NCBI RefSeq assembly: GCF_034347405.1
Contig: NZ_CP133778.1
Location: 3,534,001-3,598,000 of the forward strand
DNA length: 64,000 nucleotides
Direction of reading: 5' to 3'
Source: Pseudomonas sp. CCC3.1
GTDB lineage: Bacteria > Pseudomonadota > Gammaproteobacteria > Pseudomonadales > Pseudomonadaceae
Made by a program: the position numbers and the translations under genes. The stretch's first letter is position 1; each line of letters begins with the position of its first letter. Positions 17,023-24,717 of the stretch are shown one piece after another. The notes under the pieces are model-generated. The model was not told where the DNA came from and ran no database searches. It saw only the letters and a list, made by a program, of their open reading frames with translations.

Positions 17023-18675
17023 TCATTTGTTGACCCAGGCGTCATACAGATAAGTCACCGCCAACGACGGCTCCAGCCGCACGCCCTGAGTGGTCTTGTA
17101 GATGCCCAAGCGTGAGCTTTGCGGGTAGGTGGTCAGTTGCAGGTATTGGCTTGAGGCGATCTGCTGAGCCTTGTAATACAGCGCACGCCGCTGCTCAGAA
17201 TCTTGCGTGGCCAAGGCTTGCTGGATCAGGCCGTCGAACGTCGCGTCATTGAAGCCCGCAGTGTTCTGGTGATAGCCGCCGACACCGGCAGGGCGAATGA
17301 ATTCAGAGCCAAAGATGATTCGCAGCACGTCAGCGGTATTGGTGTTCCAGTAGCCAAGGCGGATGTCGTAGTCCCAGTCAGCCTGGCGTTTGGTGGCTTG
17401 AACATCACTCATCAGCTCGACAATGAGCTGGAAACCGGCTTGGCGCGTGGTCGCCTGAACCTGCTCCCAGAGCGTGACTTCCGAAGGCGGCGTTCGATTG
17501 CCCATCACCACATGCACTTGCAGGCGTTTGCCGTCACGGGTTCGGTACCCTTCGGCATCGCGCCCGGTCCAACCGGCTTCATCCAGCAGTTGGGCGGCGC
17601 GAGCCGGGTCGTAGTCCTGAGCGTGTTCGAAATCCGGACTGTAGAAACGAGTCGCCGAACTCAGCGGCCCACCTGCACGCGGGAACTCATTGAAGTACAC
17701 ACTTTTGAGTGCGCCCACGACATCGGCACTGCGCACAAAGGCTTCACGCACCTTGAGATCATCGAACGGTGCGCGGGTGATATTCAGCGTGCCGTTGGTC
17801 GGGTTGCCGGGGCGCAACGCAACCAGCATGGTGAGGTCGGGATTGCGCCGCGCAGCCTCATGGGACTCCGGCGGCAATGCCTCAATCACATCGACCTCCC
17901 CCGCTTGCAACGAGGCGAAACGAATAGACGGTTCTTGAATGAACTTCCAGACGATCCGCTCCAGCCACGCTGGGCCTTGATGCTTGGCGGTCGGTGGCGC
18001 CCAGTTGTAATCGGGGTTGCGCACCAGTTCGACCTGGCTTTGACGGTCCCAGCGGACAATCTTGAACGGGCCGCTGCCGACCGGACTTTCACAGTTTTCG
18101 TCACGCGAGCGCAGCAAGGCGGTGGGCGACTCAATACCCAGGAAACCCTGCGCCAGCACTTCCAGAAAGGCCGCGTACGGCGTGGCCAAATGCACCACCG
18201 CCGTGTGTTCATCGACCACGTCAGTGCTGCGGTATTGACGGATATAGCCGCCTGCCGTGCTCGACTGAGTTTTGGGGTTGGCCATGTGATCGAGGTTGGC
18301 CTTGACCGCGGCAGCGTTGAACGGCGTGCCGTCAGTAAAGTGCACGTCATCGCGTAAATGGAAGGTGTAATCCAGGCCGTCGGCGGACACCTCCCAACGC
18401 GTGGCCAGCCACGGGCCGATTTGACCTTGTGCATCCATCGACACCAGCGAATCGAGGTATTGCTGACCGATGAACACCTGCGGCATGTCACCTGACACAT
18501 GGGGGTCGAGGCACGTGGGTTCGCGGTCGGTGGCGTAAATCAGCGTTCCGCCACTGACCGGCTTGTCGCTGCGGGCGACGGTTGACGTTTGTTGACCACA
18601 GCCGATCAACACAGAGCACAGGGTCGCGATACCGAGCAATGGAAGGCGTCGAAGAGAGGGGGAGTTATCGCGCAT
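17023..18675 (-). CDS. Peptide/glutathione-class substrate-binding lipoprotein of ABC importer
   Basis: This 550-residue SBP_bac_5-family protein (DppA/OppA/GsiB fold) begins with a lipoprotein signal ending in the lipobox LIGC, so it should be tethered to the inner membrane facing the periplasm. Typical family stretches are SADGLDYTFHLRDDVHFTDGTPFNA in part, VGSGPFKIVRWD, and FDDLKVREAF. The ATG at 18675 is chosen because the signal peptide starts there; the open frame extends further upstream without a signal. It is the first gene of a four-gene importer operon driven by a sigma-54 promoter at 18712-18727. The ligand is unknown. Confidence 0.87.
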   Translation of the reverse strand: MRDNSPSLRRLPLLGIATLCSVLIGCGQQTSTVARSDKPVSGGTLIYATDREPTCLDPHVSGDMPQVFIGQQYLDSLVSMDAQGQIGPWLATRWEVSADGLDYTFHLRDDVHFTDGTPFNAAAVKANLDHMANPKTQSSTAGGYIRQYRSTDVVDEHTAVVHLATPYAAFLEVLAQGFLGIESPTALLRSRDENCESPVGSGPFKIVRWDRQSQVELVRNPDYNWAPPTAKHQGPAWLERIVWKFIQEPSIRFASLQAGEVDVIEALPPESHEAARRNPDLTMLVALRPGNPTNGTLNITRAPFDDLKVREAFVRSADVVGALKSVYFNEFPRAGGPLSSATRFYSPDFEHAQDYDPARAAQLLDEAGWTGRDAEGYRTRDGKRLQVHVVMGNRTPPSEVTLWEQVQATTRQAGFQLIVELMSDVQATKRQADWDYDIRLGYWNTNTADVLRIIFGSEFIRPAGVGGYHQNTAGFNDATFDGLIQQALATQDSEQRRALYYKAQQIASSQYLQLTTYPQSSRLGIYKTTQGVRLEPSLAVTYLYDAWVNK

Positions 18676-18711
18676 GAGGGCCTGCTGCCTTAAGTCCGGA
18701 AACAAGGCTAT

Positions 18712-18727
18712 TGCACAAGGCATGCCG
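18712..18727 (-). promoter_or_regulatory. Sigma-54 promoter of the ABC importer operon
   Basis: The minus-strand sequence CGGCATGCCTTGTGCA has the -24 GG and -12 GC separated by 10 bases. The predicted start near 18701 is about 26 bases before the ATG of the binding protein. Confidence 0.7.
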
Positions 18728-18780
18728 GGTTTTTTACCCGCTAAACAGGTGTGAATTGGCGTGGGAGGGGGGTAAAAAGC

Positions 18781-18815
18781 AACAGTGTGTGCAGCGACTG
18801 TTGGGGAGCCAACAG
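18781..18815 (-). promoter_or_regulatory. Upstream activating element of the importer operon
   Basis: On the minus strand it reads CTGTT-N8-AACAG-N12-CTGTT. The central part is the extended palindrome CAACAGT-N10-ACTGTTG, and its N10 (CGCTGCACAC) closely resembles the one at 24511-24545. The proximal half-site starts 55 bases from the -24 GG, exactly as for the receptor promoter. Confidence 0.65.
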
Positions 18816-18840
18816 TTGGGATGTAACGCCGTACGTTTGT

Positions 18841-18906
18841 GTAGGAGCGAGCTTGCCTCGCGATCTTTTAAAAGATCAAAAGATCGCGAGACAAGCTCGC
18901 TCCTAC
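18841..18906. repeat. REP-type palindrome (GTAGGAGCGAGCTTGC family)
   Basis: The element is a near-perfect 66-base inverted repeat with arms beginning GTAGGAGCGAGCTTGC. A second copy is at 21579-21660. It follows the flavin monooxygenase gene, so it may end or stabilise that transcript. Confidence 0.8.
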
Positions 18907-18925
18907 GGAGGCTGCTATTGCGGGT

Positions 18926-20326
18926 TTACCGGGTAAATCGCAACGGCTTGGCGGGCTGCTGCAACAGCGCCGGGTCGCGATAACGGGCGCCGAAATGATC
19001 ATTCGGCAAGCGCGTCTGCCCTGCCCCAAACAAGCGTTCGCGAAGGGTTTCGCCTTCGTTATAACGCTCACGAAAACGGCCCCGACGACGCAGTTCCGGG
19101 ATCACCAGTTCGATAAAGTCACGGGCAGTTTCGAACGACAGGTACTGGCGCAGGTTAATCCCGTCGATGCCGTCGACATCCAGCCACTTTTCAATTTCAT
19201 CCGCCACCACCGTCGGCGTTCCGGCCACGAAGAATCGCTCTCGGTTGAACCCCGAAAACTGTGCCAACACCGTGCCCACGGTCCACTCGGGCTTATAGCG
19301 CTGCAAGCTCTCCCAGCCCTCAACCTTGAGCTCGATCAAATCACTGATCAGCGCATCCTTGGGGTAAACCGTGAGATCAATCGCTGACTGCGCATGGGCC
19401 AGTGACGCTTCAACGCTCATCAACTGACGGTAGCTGTCGAGTTTGCGACTGACCTCTTCATCAGTGCGACCCACAATGACCCCGGCCATGACGATGAATT
19501 TCAAGCCCGCCGGGTCCCGCTCATGGGCGATGGCCTTGTTGCGCATGGCCTGGATGTTGGCGCGTACCTCTCGGGTGTCCAGTCCGCCTGTGAAGACCAC
19601 TTCGGCATGTCGACCGGCAAACTCGATTCCGGCCGGTGAACCGGTTGCCTGAAACAACACCGGCGTGCGCTGCCGCGAGGGCTGGCACAGGTGTGGGCCA
19701 GCCACACGGAAATGCTCGCCAACGTGGTTGATGTAGCGCACTTTTTGCGGGTCGGTGTACACGCGCTGCTCGCGGTCCTGGATCACCGCGTCATCGTCCC
19801 AAGAGCCCTCCCACAGCTTGTAGAGCACATCCAGGTATTCATCGGCGATTTCATAGCGATGGTCGTGGACCACCTCGGTGGCATGCCCGAAATTGCGCGC
19901 AGCATTGGGCAAATATGAGGTGACGATGTTCCAGCCGACTCGGCCCTTGGTCAGGTGATCAAGGGTGCTCATGCGCCGGGCAAAGGCAAACGGCGGCTCG
20001 TAGGTGGTCGAAAAGGTCGCGCCAAAGCCCAGGTTTTTGGTCACTGCGGCCATGGCCGGAATCACCATCAGCGGGTCGTTGCTGGGGATTTGCATGGCTT
20101 CGCGCAATGACGTTTGCGGGCCGTCGCGAAAACGGTCGTAGGTGCCGATCACGTCCGCCAGAAACACCCCGTCGAATGTCCCGTACTCCAGCAGTTGCGC
20201 AAGTTCGGTCCAGTAATCCAAGTCGTTGAAGCGGTGTCGATTGTTCTCGGGGTGAACCCACAAGCCGTGAACGATATGGCTCACGCAATTCATTTCAAAC
20301 AGGTTGACGTGCAGTTGCTTGGGCAT
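18926..20326 (-). CDS. Flavin-dependent monooxygenase of the NtaA/SnaA/DszA class (LLM family)
   Basis: This 466-residue luciferase-like monooxygenase uses FMNH2 from a separate reductase and oxygen to cleave C-S or C-N bonds. The N-terminus (NLFEMNCVSHIVHGLW) and DYWTELAQLLEYGTFDGVFLADV in part are typical of the NtaA/SnaA/DszA group. GRVGWNIVTSYLPNAARNFG in part is its phosphate-binding hallmark. An AAGGAGT site precedes the ATG. It is 15 bases downstream of the aldo-keto reductase gene, and both lie under a sigma-54 promoter. The sulfur-island context favours a desulfonation or thioether substrate. No flavin reductase gene is visible in the window. Confidence 0.88.
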   Translation of the reverse strand: MPKQLHVNLFEMNCVSHIVHGLWVHPENNRHRFNDLDYWTELAQLLEYGTFDGVFLADVIGTYDRFRDGPQTSLREAMQIPSNDPLMVIPAMAAVTKNLGFGATFSTTYEPPFAFARRMSTLDHLTKGRVGWNIVTSYLPNAARNFGHATEVVHDHRYEIADEYLDVLYKLWEGSWDDDAVIQDREQRVYTDPQKVRYINHVGEHFRVAGPHLCQPSRQRTPVLFQATGSPAGIEFAGRHAEVVFTGGLDTREVRANIQAMRNKAIAHERDPAGLKFIVMAGVIVGRTDEEVSRKLDSYRQLMSVEASLAHAQSAIDLTVYPKDALISDLIELKVEGWESLQRYKPEWTVGTVLAQFSGFNRERFFVAGTPTVVADEIEKWLDVDGIDGINLRQYLSFETARDFIELVIPELRRRGRFRERYNEGETLRERLFGAGQTRLPNDHFGARYRDPALLQQPAKPLRFTR

Positions 20327-20341
20327 CGCCCGTACTCCTTC

Positions 20342-21397
20342 CTATGGCGCCGGGTTGGGGATGCGCTGATGGATGGCCTCAATCCGGTTCAGGATTTCTT
20401 CATTGAGGGTGACGTTGCGCGCACTGAGGTTGTCGCGCAGTTGAACCAGACTGGTCTGCCCGGTCAGGGCGCTGGCCACAAAGGGTTTGTTGATGACGTA
20501 CGCCAGGGCCAATTGCGCCGGAGTCAGGTTGTGCTCTTGGGCGATCTGCACATAACCGGCGATGGCTTCTTGTGCCAGCACGCTGTCGTAGCGACTGAAG
20601 GTTCGATACACCGCCGCCAGACGCGAGCCCTCAGGACGCGCACCGCCCAGGTACTTGCCGGTGAGTGTGCCGAACGCCAGCGGCGAGTACGCCAGCAGCC
20701 CCACGCCTTCGCGATGGGTGAATTCCGACAGGCCGCCTTCGTACAAGCGATTGAGCAAGCTGTAGGGGTTTTGCACGCTGACAATTCGCGGCAGGCCCAG
20801 GCGCTCGCTCTGCTTGATAAATTCGGCCACGCCCCACGGCGTTTCGTTGGACACACCGATGTGCCGCACCTTGCCCGCCTTGACCTGATCGGCCAGCACC
20901 GACAAGGTTTCTTCGATGGCCACGCTCTGCGTGTCCTCGACATACGGGTATTCGCGCTGCCCGAAAATATTGGTCGGGCGATCCGGCCAGTGCAGTTGAT
21001 AGAGGTCGAGGTAGTCGGTGTTGAGGCGCTTGAGACTGCCGTCCAGGGCTTCGACGATGTTGCGCCGGTCGTGACGGGTCAGGCCGTCGCGAATGTGCAA
21101 CTGGCCGCCGGGTTCACGGGCCGGACCGGCAATTTTGCTCGCCAGCACGATGTCCGCACGACGCGCGCTGTTCGCCGCCAGCCAATTGCCGATGTAACGT
21201 TCGGTGGTGCGCCAGGTTTCGCCGCGAGTGGGCGTGGGATACATCTCGGCTGTGTCGATCAGGTTGACGCCTTCGGCCAGCGCCAGTTCGATCTGCTGAT
21301 GGGCATCGCTTTCGCTGTTCTGATGGCCCCAGGTCATGGTGCCTAGGCCCAGAACACTGACTTTAATATCGCTGTTGCCCAGTTGACGGTAATGCAT
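20342..21397 (-). CDS. Aldo-keto reductase (Tas-like)
   Basis: This 351-residue NADPH-dependent TIM-barrel oxidoreductase has the conserved opening VLGLGTMTWGHQNSE and the catalytic-tyrosine context LIDTAEMYPTP. The substrate-lysine segment IVLASKIAG and the late GLLAYSPLAFGTLTGKY are also present. The length matches Tas-type enzymes. It is the promoter-proximal gene of a pair with the flavin monooxygenase. It may reduce an aldehyde or ketone released by oxidative C-S cleavage; this role is inferred from position only. Confidence 0.88.
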   Translation of the reverse strand: MHYRQLGNSDIKVSVLGLGTMTWGHQNSESDAHQQIELALAEGVNLIDTAEMYPTPTRGETWRTTERYIGNWLAANSARRADIVLASKIAGPAREPGGQLHIRDGLTRHDRRNIVEALDGSLKRLNTDYLDLYQLHWPDRPTNIFGQREYPYVEDTQSVAIEETLSVLADQVKAGKVRHIGVSNETPWGVAEFIKQSERLGLPRIVSVQNPYSLLNRLYEGGLSEFTHREGVGLLAYSPLAFGTLTGKYLGGARPEGSRLAAVYRTFSRYDSVLAQEAIAGYVQIAQEHNLTPAQLALAYVINKPFVASALTGQTSLVQLRDNLSARNVTLNEEILNRIEAIHQRIPNPAP

Positions 21398-21436
21398 GGG
21401 AAGTCCTTTTAAGTGTTTAGCACTGCCAAGGGCTTA

Positions 21437-21452
21437 TGCACCGAACATGCCA
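21437..21452 (-). promoter_or_regulatory. Sigma-54 promoter of the aldo-keto reductase/monooxygenase operon
   Basis: The minus-strand sequence TGGCATGTTCGGTGCA has correct 10-base GG-GC spacing. The predicted start near 21426 is about 29 bases before the ATG at 21397. Confidence 0.65.
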
Positions 21453-21559
21453 CGGACAATTACCGGATAACGAACACCTGCCCGCCTGCGCGCTTTGGGT
21501 CTATTCACTTACGTACACAGCGCGACGCATTGTTGAGCGTCATGCAATCTGCTTATCAA

Positions 21560-21577
21560 CTGTTTAACCACCAACAA
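21560..21577 (-). promoter_or_regulatory. Partial upstream activating element
   Basis: The plus strand shows CTGTT-N8-AACAA, two of the three half-sites found in the other sulfur promoters. The third, at the N12 distance, is not conserved (TGCAA at 21543-21547). Its distance from the promoter is larger than in the other cases. The assignment is tentative. Confidence 0.35.
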
Positions 21578-21578
21578 C

Positions 21579-21660
21579 ACACCCCGGTAGGAGCGAGCTT
21601 GCCTCGCGATCTTTTGATCTTTTAAAAGATCGCGAGGCAAGCTCGCTCCTACCGGGGTGT
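21579..21660. repeat. REP-type palindrome (same family as 18841)
   Basis: Its arms start ACACCCCGGTAGGAGCGAGC and its centre is GATC-rich. It lies 14 bases downstream of the metQ stop on the minus strand and may serve as the transcript end of the sfnB-metI-metQ operon. Confidence 0.8.
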
Positions 21661-21674
21661 AATGCGCAATGGTG

Positions 21675-22445
21675 TTAGAAACCTGGAACGATCTGACCTT
21701 TATAGCGGGTCAGGATGAACTGACGCACGGCATCGGAGTTCAGCGCCTTGGCCAGTTTCTGGATCCCCGGATCATTAATGTTGTCCGGGCGGGCGACCAA
21801 AAATTCGATGTACAAGTCCTTGCCCTTCTCGACAATCAACGCACTGTTGGTGTCGATACCGGCTTCCAGCGCGTAGTTGGCAAACACAAAGGCCAAATCA
21901 ACCTGGTTCACCGAACGGGCCAGCATCGCGCCTTCCAGCTCACGGATATTCAGGTGCTTGGGGTTGGCCACGATGTCACGCGTGGTTGCCTGCGGATTGC
22001 CCGGCTCTTTGAGGGTAATCAGCTTGGCTTCCTCAAGCAGCACCAGCGCGCGACCCGCGTTTACCGGGTCATTGGGAATCGCCACCGAAGCGCCGTCTTT
22101 TAACTCCGCGATGTTCTTGATTTTGGTCGAGTAAGCACCAAACGGTTCGATGTGCACCCCAACGACAGGCACCAGATCAGTTCCACGGGTCTTGTTGTAC
22201 TCATCCAGAAACGGCCGGTATTGGTAATAGTTGGCGTCGATGTTCTTTTCCGACAGCTGTTTGTTGGGCTGGATAAAGTCGTTGAACACTTTGATTTGCA
22301 AATCAACGCCCTCCTTCGCCAACTCAGGCTTCACAAATTCAAGGATTTCGGCGTGTGGTACCGGGGTGGCGCCAACCACCAGCTTTTCATTGGCCTGGGC
22401 GCTAAAGGCAGCAACCACGGCCACCAGAGCAAGCAGCTTTTTCAT
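21675..22445 (-). CDS. metQ: MetQ/NlpA-type D,L-methionine (or related) binding protein
   Basis: The 256-residue protein begins with a signal peptide (KKLLALVAVVAAFSAQA) and continues VVGATPVPHAEILEFV, the NlpA-family opening. VDLQIKVFNDFIQPN and NYYQYRPFLDEYN correspond to the ligand-binding cleft segments of MetQ. There is no lipobox cysteine at the cleavage site (AQANEK), so it is probably a free periplasmic protein, unlike E. coli MetQ. It is the last gene after sfnB and metI. The ligand may be methionine or an organosulfur analogue, given the partner genes. Confidence 0.88.
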   Translation of the reverse strand: MKKLLALVAVVAAFSAQANEKLVVGATPVPHAEILEFVKPELAKEGVDLQIKVFNDFIQPNKQLSEKNIDANYYQYRPFLDEYNKTRGTDLVPVVGVHIEPFGAYSTKIKNIAELKDGASVAIPNDPVNAGRALVLLEEAKLITLKEPGNPQATTRDIVANPKHLNIRELEGAMLARSVNQVDLAFVFANYALEAGIDTNSALIVEKGKDLYIEFLVARPDNINDPGIQKLAKALNSDAVRQFILTRYKGQIVPGF

Positions 22446-22479
22446 TGCACAAACTCCAAACAATTAGAAATGGACCGTC

Positions 22480-23151
22480 TCAGCGACGGCTGTAATGCGA
22501 AACCAGACGATCCCCTGTCATTTGCAGCCCTTGCACCAACATGACCAGCAGCGCCACGGTGACCACCATGACGTCGGTCTGAAAACGCTGATAACCAAAA
22601 CGAATCGCCAGATCCCCAAGGCCGCCACCGCCGATCACGCCCGCCATCGCGGTGTAATCCACCAGCACAATGGCGGTCACAGTGACGGCGGCAATCAACC
22701 CCGGGCGCGACTCTGGCAACAAGGTGTGCCAGATGATTTGCCACGTGGTGGCGCCCATGGACTGGGTGGCCTCCACCAACCCGCGATCAACTTCGCGCAA
22801 TGCGGTTTCCACCAGCCGCGCGAAGAATGGCGTGCACCCCACCACCAACGGCGGAATAGCCCCGGCCACGCCCAGCGAAGTCCCAGTCAGCAACGTGGTC
22901 ACCGGGATCAGCACAATCAGCAAAATGATGAAAGGCAGCGAACGCAGAATGTTCACCACCACCGACAGCACCCGATACATGCCCGGTTTAGCGTGCAACT
23001 GCTGCTTGCCGGTGAGGTACAGCAGCACCCCCAATGGCAACCCCAGCAGCACGGTAAAACCCAGAGCCATACCGAGCATGCTCAAGGTATCGAGGCAGGC
23101 CTGGCCGATTTCCGGCCAGTTAATATTGCTTAGCAGCGCCCCCATGTTCAC
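22480..23151 (-). CDS. metI: MetI-type ABC permease
   Basis: This 223-residue permease has five helices and the MetI motif (RSLPFIILLIVLIPVTTLL in part; EVDRGLVEATQSMGATTWQIIW in part is the EAA loop). The GTG start at 23151 overlaps the sfnB stop (GTGA); an ATG at 23145 is an alternative. It pairs with the MetQ-like protein downstream. The usual ATPase gene metN is not next to it, nor elsewhere in the window, so the transporter must borrow an ATPase encoded elsewhere. Confidence 0.88.
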   Translation of the reverse strand: MNMGALLSNINWPEIGQACLDTLSMLGMALGFTVLLGLPLGVLLYLTGKQQLHAKPGMYRVLSVVVNILRSLPFIILLIVLIPVTTLLTGTSLGVAGAIPPLVVGCTPFFARLVETALREVDRGLVEATQSMGATTWQIIWHTLLPESRPGLIAAVTVTAIVLVDYTAMAGVIGGGGLGDLAIRFGYQRFQTDVMVVTVALLVMLVQGLQMTGDRLVSHYSRR

Positions 23152-24371
23152 GACCAGTCATGGCGCGGCGGGTTAACCCCGTTCAGCAACCAGTTGCCGA
23201 CCACGTGGTACTTCCAGCGCACCGGATCGTGCAGGGTGTGCACGCGGGCGTTACGCCAGTGTCGATCATGGTTGTGGCGCGCCAGCGAAGAGCGCGTGCC
23301 GCCCAGTTCAAACAGCCGGGTGCTGGCTTCCAGAGCGATTTCCGTGGTCAGCACTTTGGCTTTGGCGACGGCCACCGAGGCACGCGCCACACCGTCTTCA
23401 TCGGGTGCCGCACGCACGCTGTCCATGACCTTGCCCGCACGTTCGAGCAAGGCTTCGGCGGCGTCCAGTTGAATGCTCAGCTTGCCGATCTGGATGATCG
23501 TCAGCGGGTCGTCACTGGCCTTTTCCAGCCCTGAATCGATCCATGGGCGCGCGTGATCACGAACAAAGCTCAGGGTGTCGCGCAAGGCGGCCCGGGCGAT
23601 ACCGGCGTCAATTGCCGCCGTGGTGATTTGCGCAAAAGGCCCGGCCAGGGTCGGGTTTTCATAGGAGCGATAGGTCTTGAAGACGTTGAACGCTGGCACG
23701 CGCAGGTTTTCAGCCAACACCGTGCCGCTGGCCGTGTTGCGCTGACCAATGCTCGACCAGTCATCCACCACAATCAGCCCCGGGGTGCTGCGCGGTACAA
23801 ACGCCAAGTGGGCTTTTTCTTCGTGATCCAGGGCCAGCGCACCGAGCCAATGCGCGTACAACGAACCGGTGCAATAGCCTTTGCGACCGTTGATGACCAC
23901 CTCATCGCCTTCAGTGACAAAACGGGTCTGGATGTCTTGAACGGTCTTGCCGCCGGTTTCTGAAATGGCATTGGCGAAGCGATTGCCCTTGAGCGCGAGG
24001 TCGAAGAACCAGGCTTTTTGCTCGTCGGTGCCCTGCAGGCGGATGTCTTCAAGCAAGCAGTAGTGGTTTTGCGGGATCTGCCCGAGCGAAGCATCGGCAG
24101 CAGAAATAATGGCGATTACTTCAGCCAGCGTGGCGTACGAGATCTGTGCGCCACCCCATTCTTTGGGTACGGTAATGCCCCACAGGCCGCTGTTGGAGAA
24201 CACGTCTACCACCTCGGCGGGCACTTCACGCAGCCGGTCACGCTCAGCGTCACCTTCGAGTAAAAACGCCGCCACTTTATGGGCGACGTCTATGGCTTCT
24301 GCGTCAGTGCGGATGACATGGGCATCGGCGACAGACAGTGGATAAGGGGCGTCGGCAGGGGTGTACGACAT
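23148..24371 (-). CDS. sfnB: SfnB-family sulfur-acquisition oxidoreductase
   Basis: This 407-residue flavoprotein has the acyl-CoA dehydrogenase fold. N-terminal helical domain about 25-120 (GLWGITVPKEWGGA), central domain about 130-220 (FANAISETGGKTV) and C-terminal domain about 240-390 (GIARAALRDTLSFV; HDRHWRNARVHTLHDP). SfnB proteins act with reduced flavin in the use of sulfones or related sulfur sources in Pseudomonas. It is the first gene of an operon with metI and metQ, under a sigma-54 promoter with a shared activating element. That ties uptake of a sulfur compound to its oxidation. It is a paralogue of the product of 4137-5324. Confidence 0.85.
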   Translation of the reverse strand: MSYTPADAPYPLSVADAHVIRTDAEAIDVAHKVAAFLLEGDAERDRLREVPAEVVDVFSNSGLWGITVPKEWGGAQISYATLAEVIAIISAADASLGQIPQNHYCLLEDIRLQGTDEQKAWFFDLALKGNRFANAISETGGKTVQDIQTRFVTEGDEVVINGRKGYCTGSLYAHWLGALALDHEEKAHLAFVPRSTPGLIVVDDWSSIGQRNTASGTVLAENLRVPAFNVFKTYRSYENPTLAGPFAQITTAAIDAGIARAALRDTLSFVRDHARPWIDSGLEKASDDPLTIIQIGKLSIQLDAAEALLERAGKVMDSVRAAPDEDGVARASVAVAKAKVLTTEIALEASTRLFELGGTRSSLARHNHDRHWRNARVHTLHDPVRWKYHVVGNWLLNGVNPPRHDWS

Positions 24372-24431
24372 GAAGTTCTCACTCTTTACTCGTGTTGGAT
24401 CGCCAACAGGGGCGACCGTTACAGGAGGCTG

Positions 24432-24447
24432 AGCAGGAACTGTGCCA
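24432..24447 (-). promoter_or_regulatory. Sigma-54 promoter of sfnB-metI-metQ
   Basis: The minus-strand sequence TGGCACAGTTCCTGCT is the best match in the window to the RpoN consensus, with 10 bases between GG and GC. The predicted start near 24421 is about 50 bases before the ATG. Confidence 0.75.
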
Positions 24448-24510
24448 GATATTTTTTACATATAAATCAACAGATTATGTTTTATGCAGGGCCCGCATAG
24501 TTGTCAGGGC

Positions 24511-24545
24511 AACAGTCTGCGCAGCAACTGTTGATGTGCCAACAC
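24511..24545 (-). promoter_or_regulatory. Upstream activating element of sfnB-metI-metQ
   Basis: On the minus strand it reads GTGTT-N8-AACAG-N12-CTGTT, containing CAACAGT-N10-ACTGTTG with the spacer TGCTGCGCAG. The proximal half-site begins 65 bases from the -24 GG, one helical turn further than in the receptor and importer promoters. Confidence 0.65.
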
Positions 24546-24560
24546 CTGCTGCCAAACCTC

Positions 24561-24706
24561 GTAGCAGTTGCCGAGCCCCGCGAGGCTACGTCCGGCGGCG
24601 GAGCCGTCGTAAATAGCCTATTGCGGTCCTTCAGTTAAATCGGCTTCTCAGACTTTACGATCGCTGCGCAATCGGACGTAGCCTCGCGGAGCTCGGCAAC
24701 TGCTAC
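24561..24706. repeat. REP doublet (GTAGCAGTTGCCGAGC family)
   Basis: Two inverted REP-like units start and end with GTAGCAGTTGCCGAGC and its complement, separated by about 90 bases. The paired arrangement is that of a REPIN. A relative occurs at 26682-26826, so the MFS/TetR pair is flanked by both copies. Confidence 0.75.
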
Positions 24707-24717
24707 ACGCTATCGGG

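Noticed and set aside
22446..23160. SAM or methionine riboswitch before metI/metQ
   Set aside because: The genes are only 28 bases apart or overlapping, and the leader of the operon before sfnB is about 50 bases, too short for such an element.
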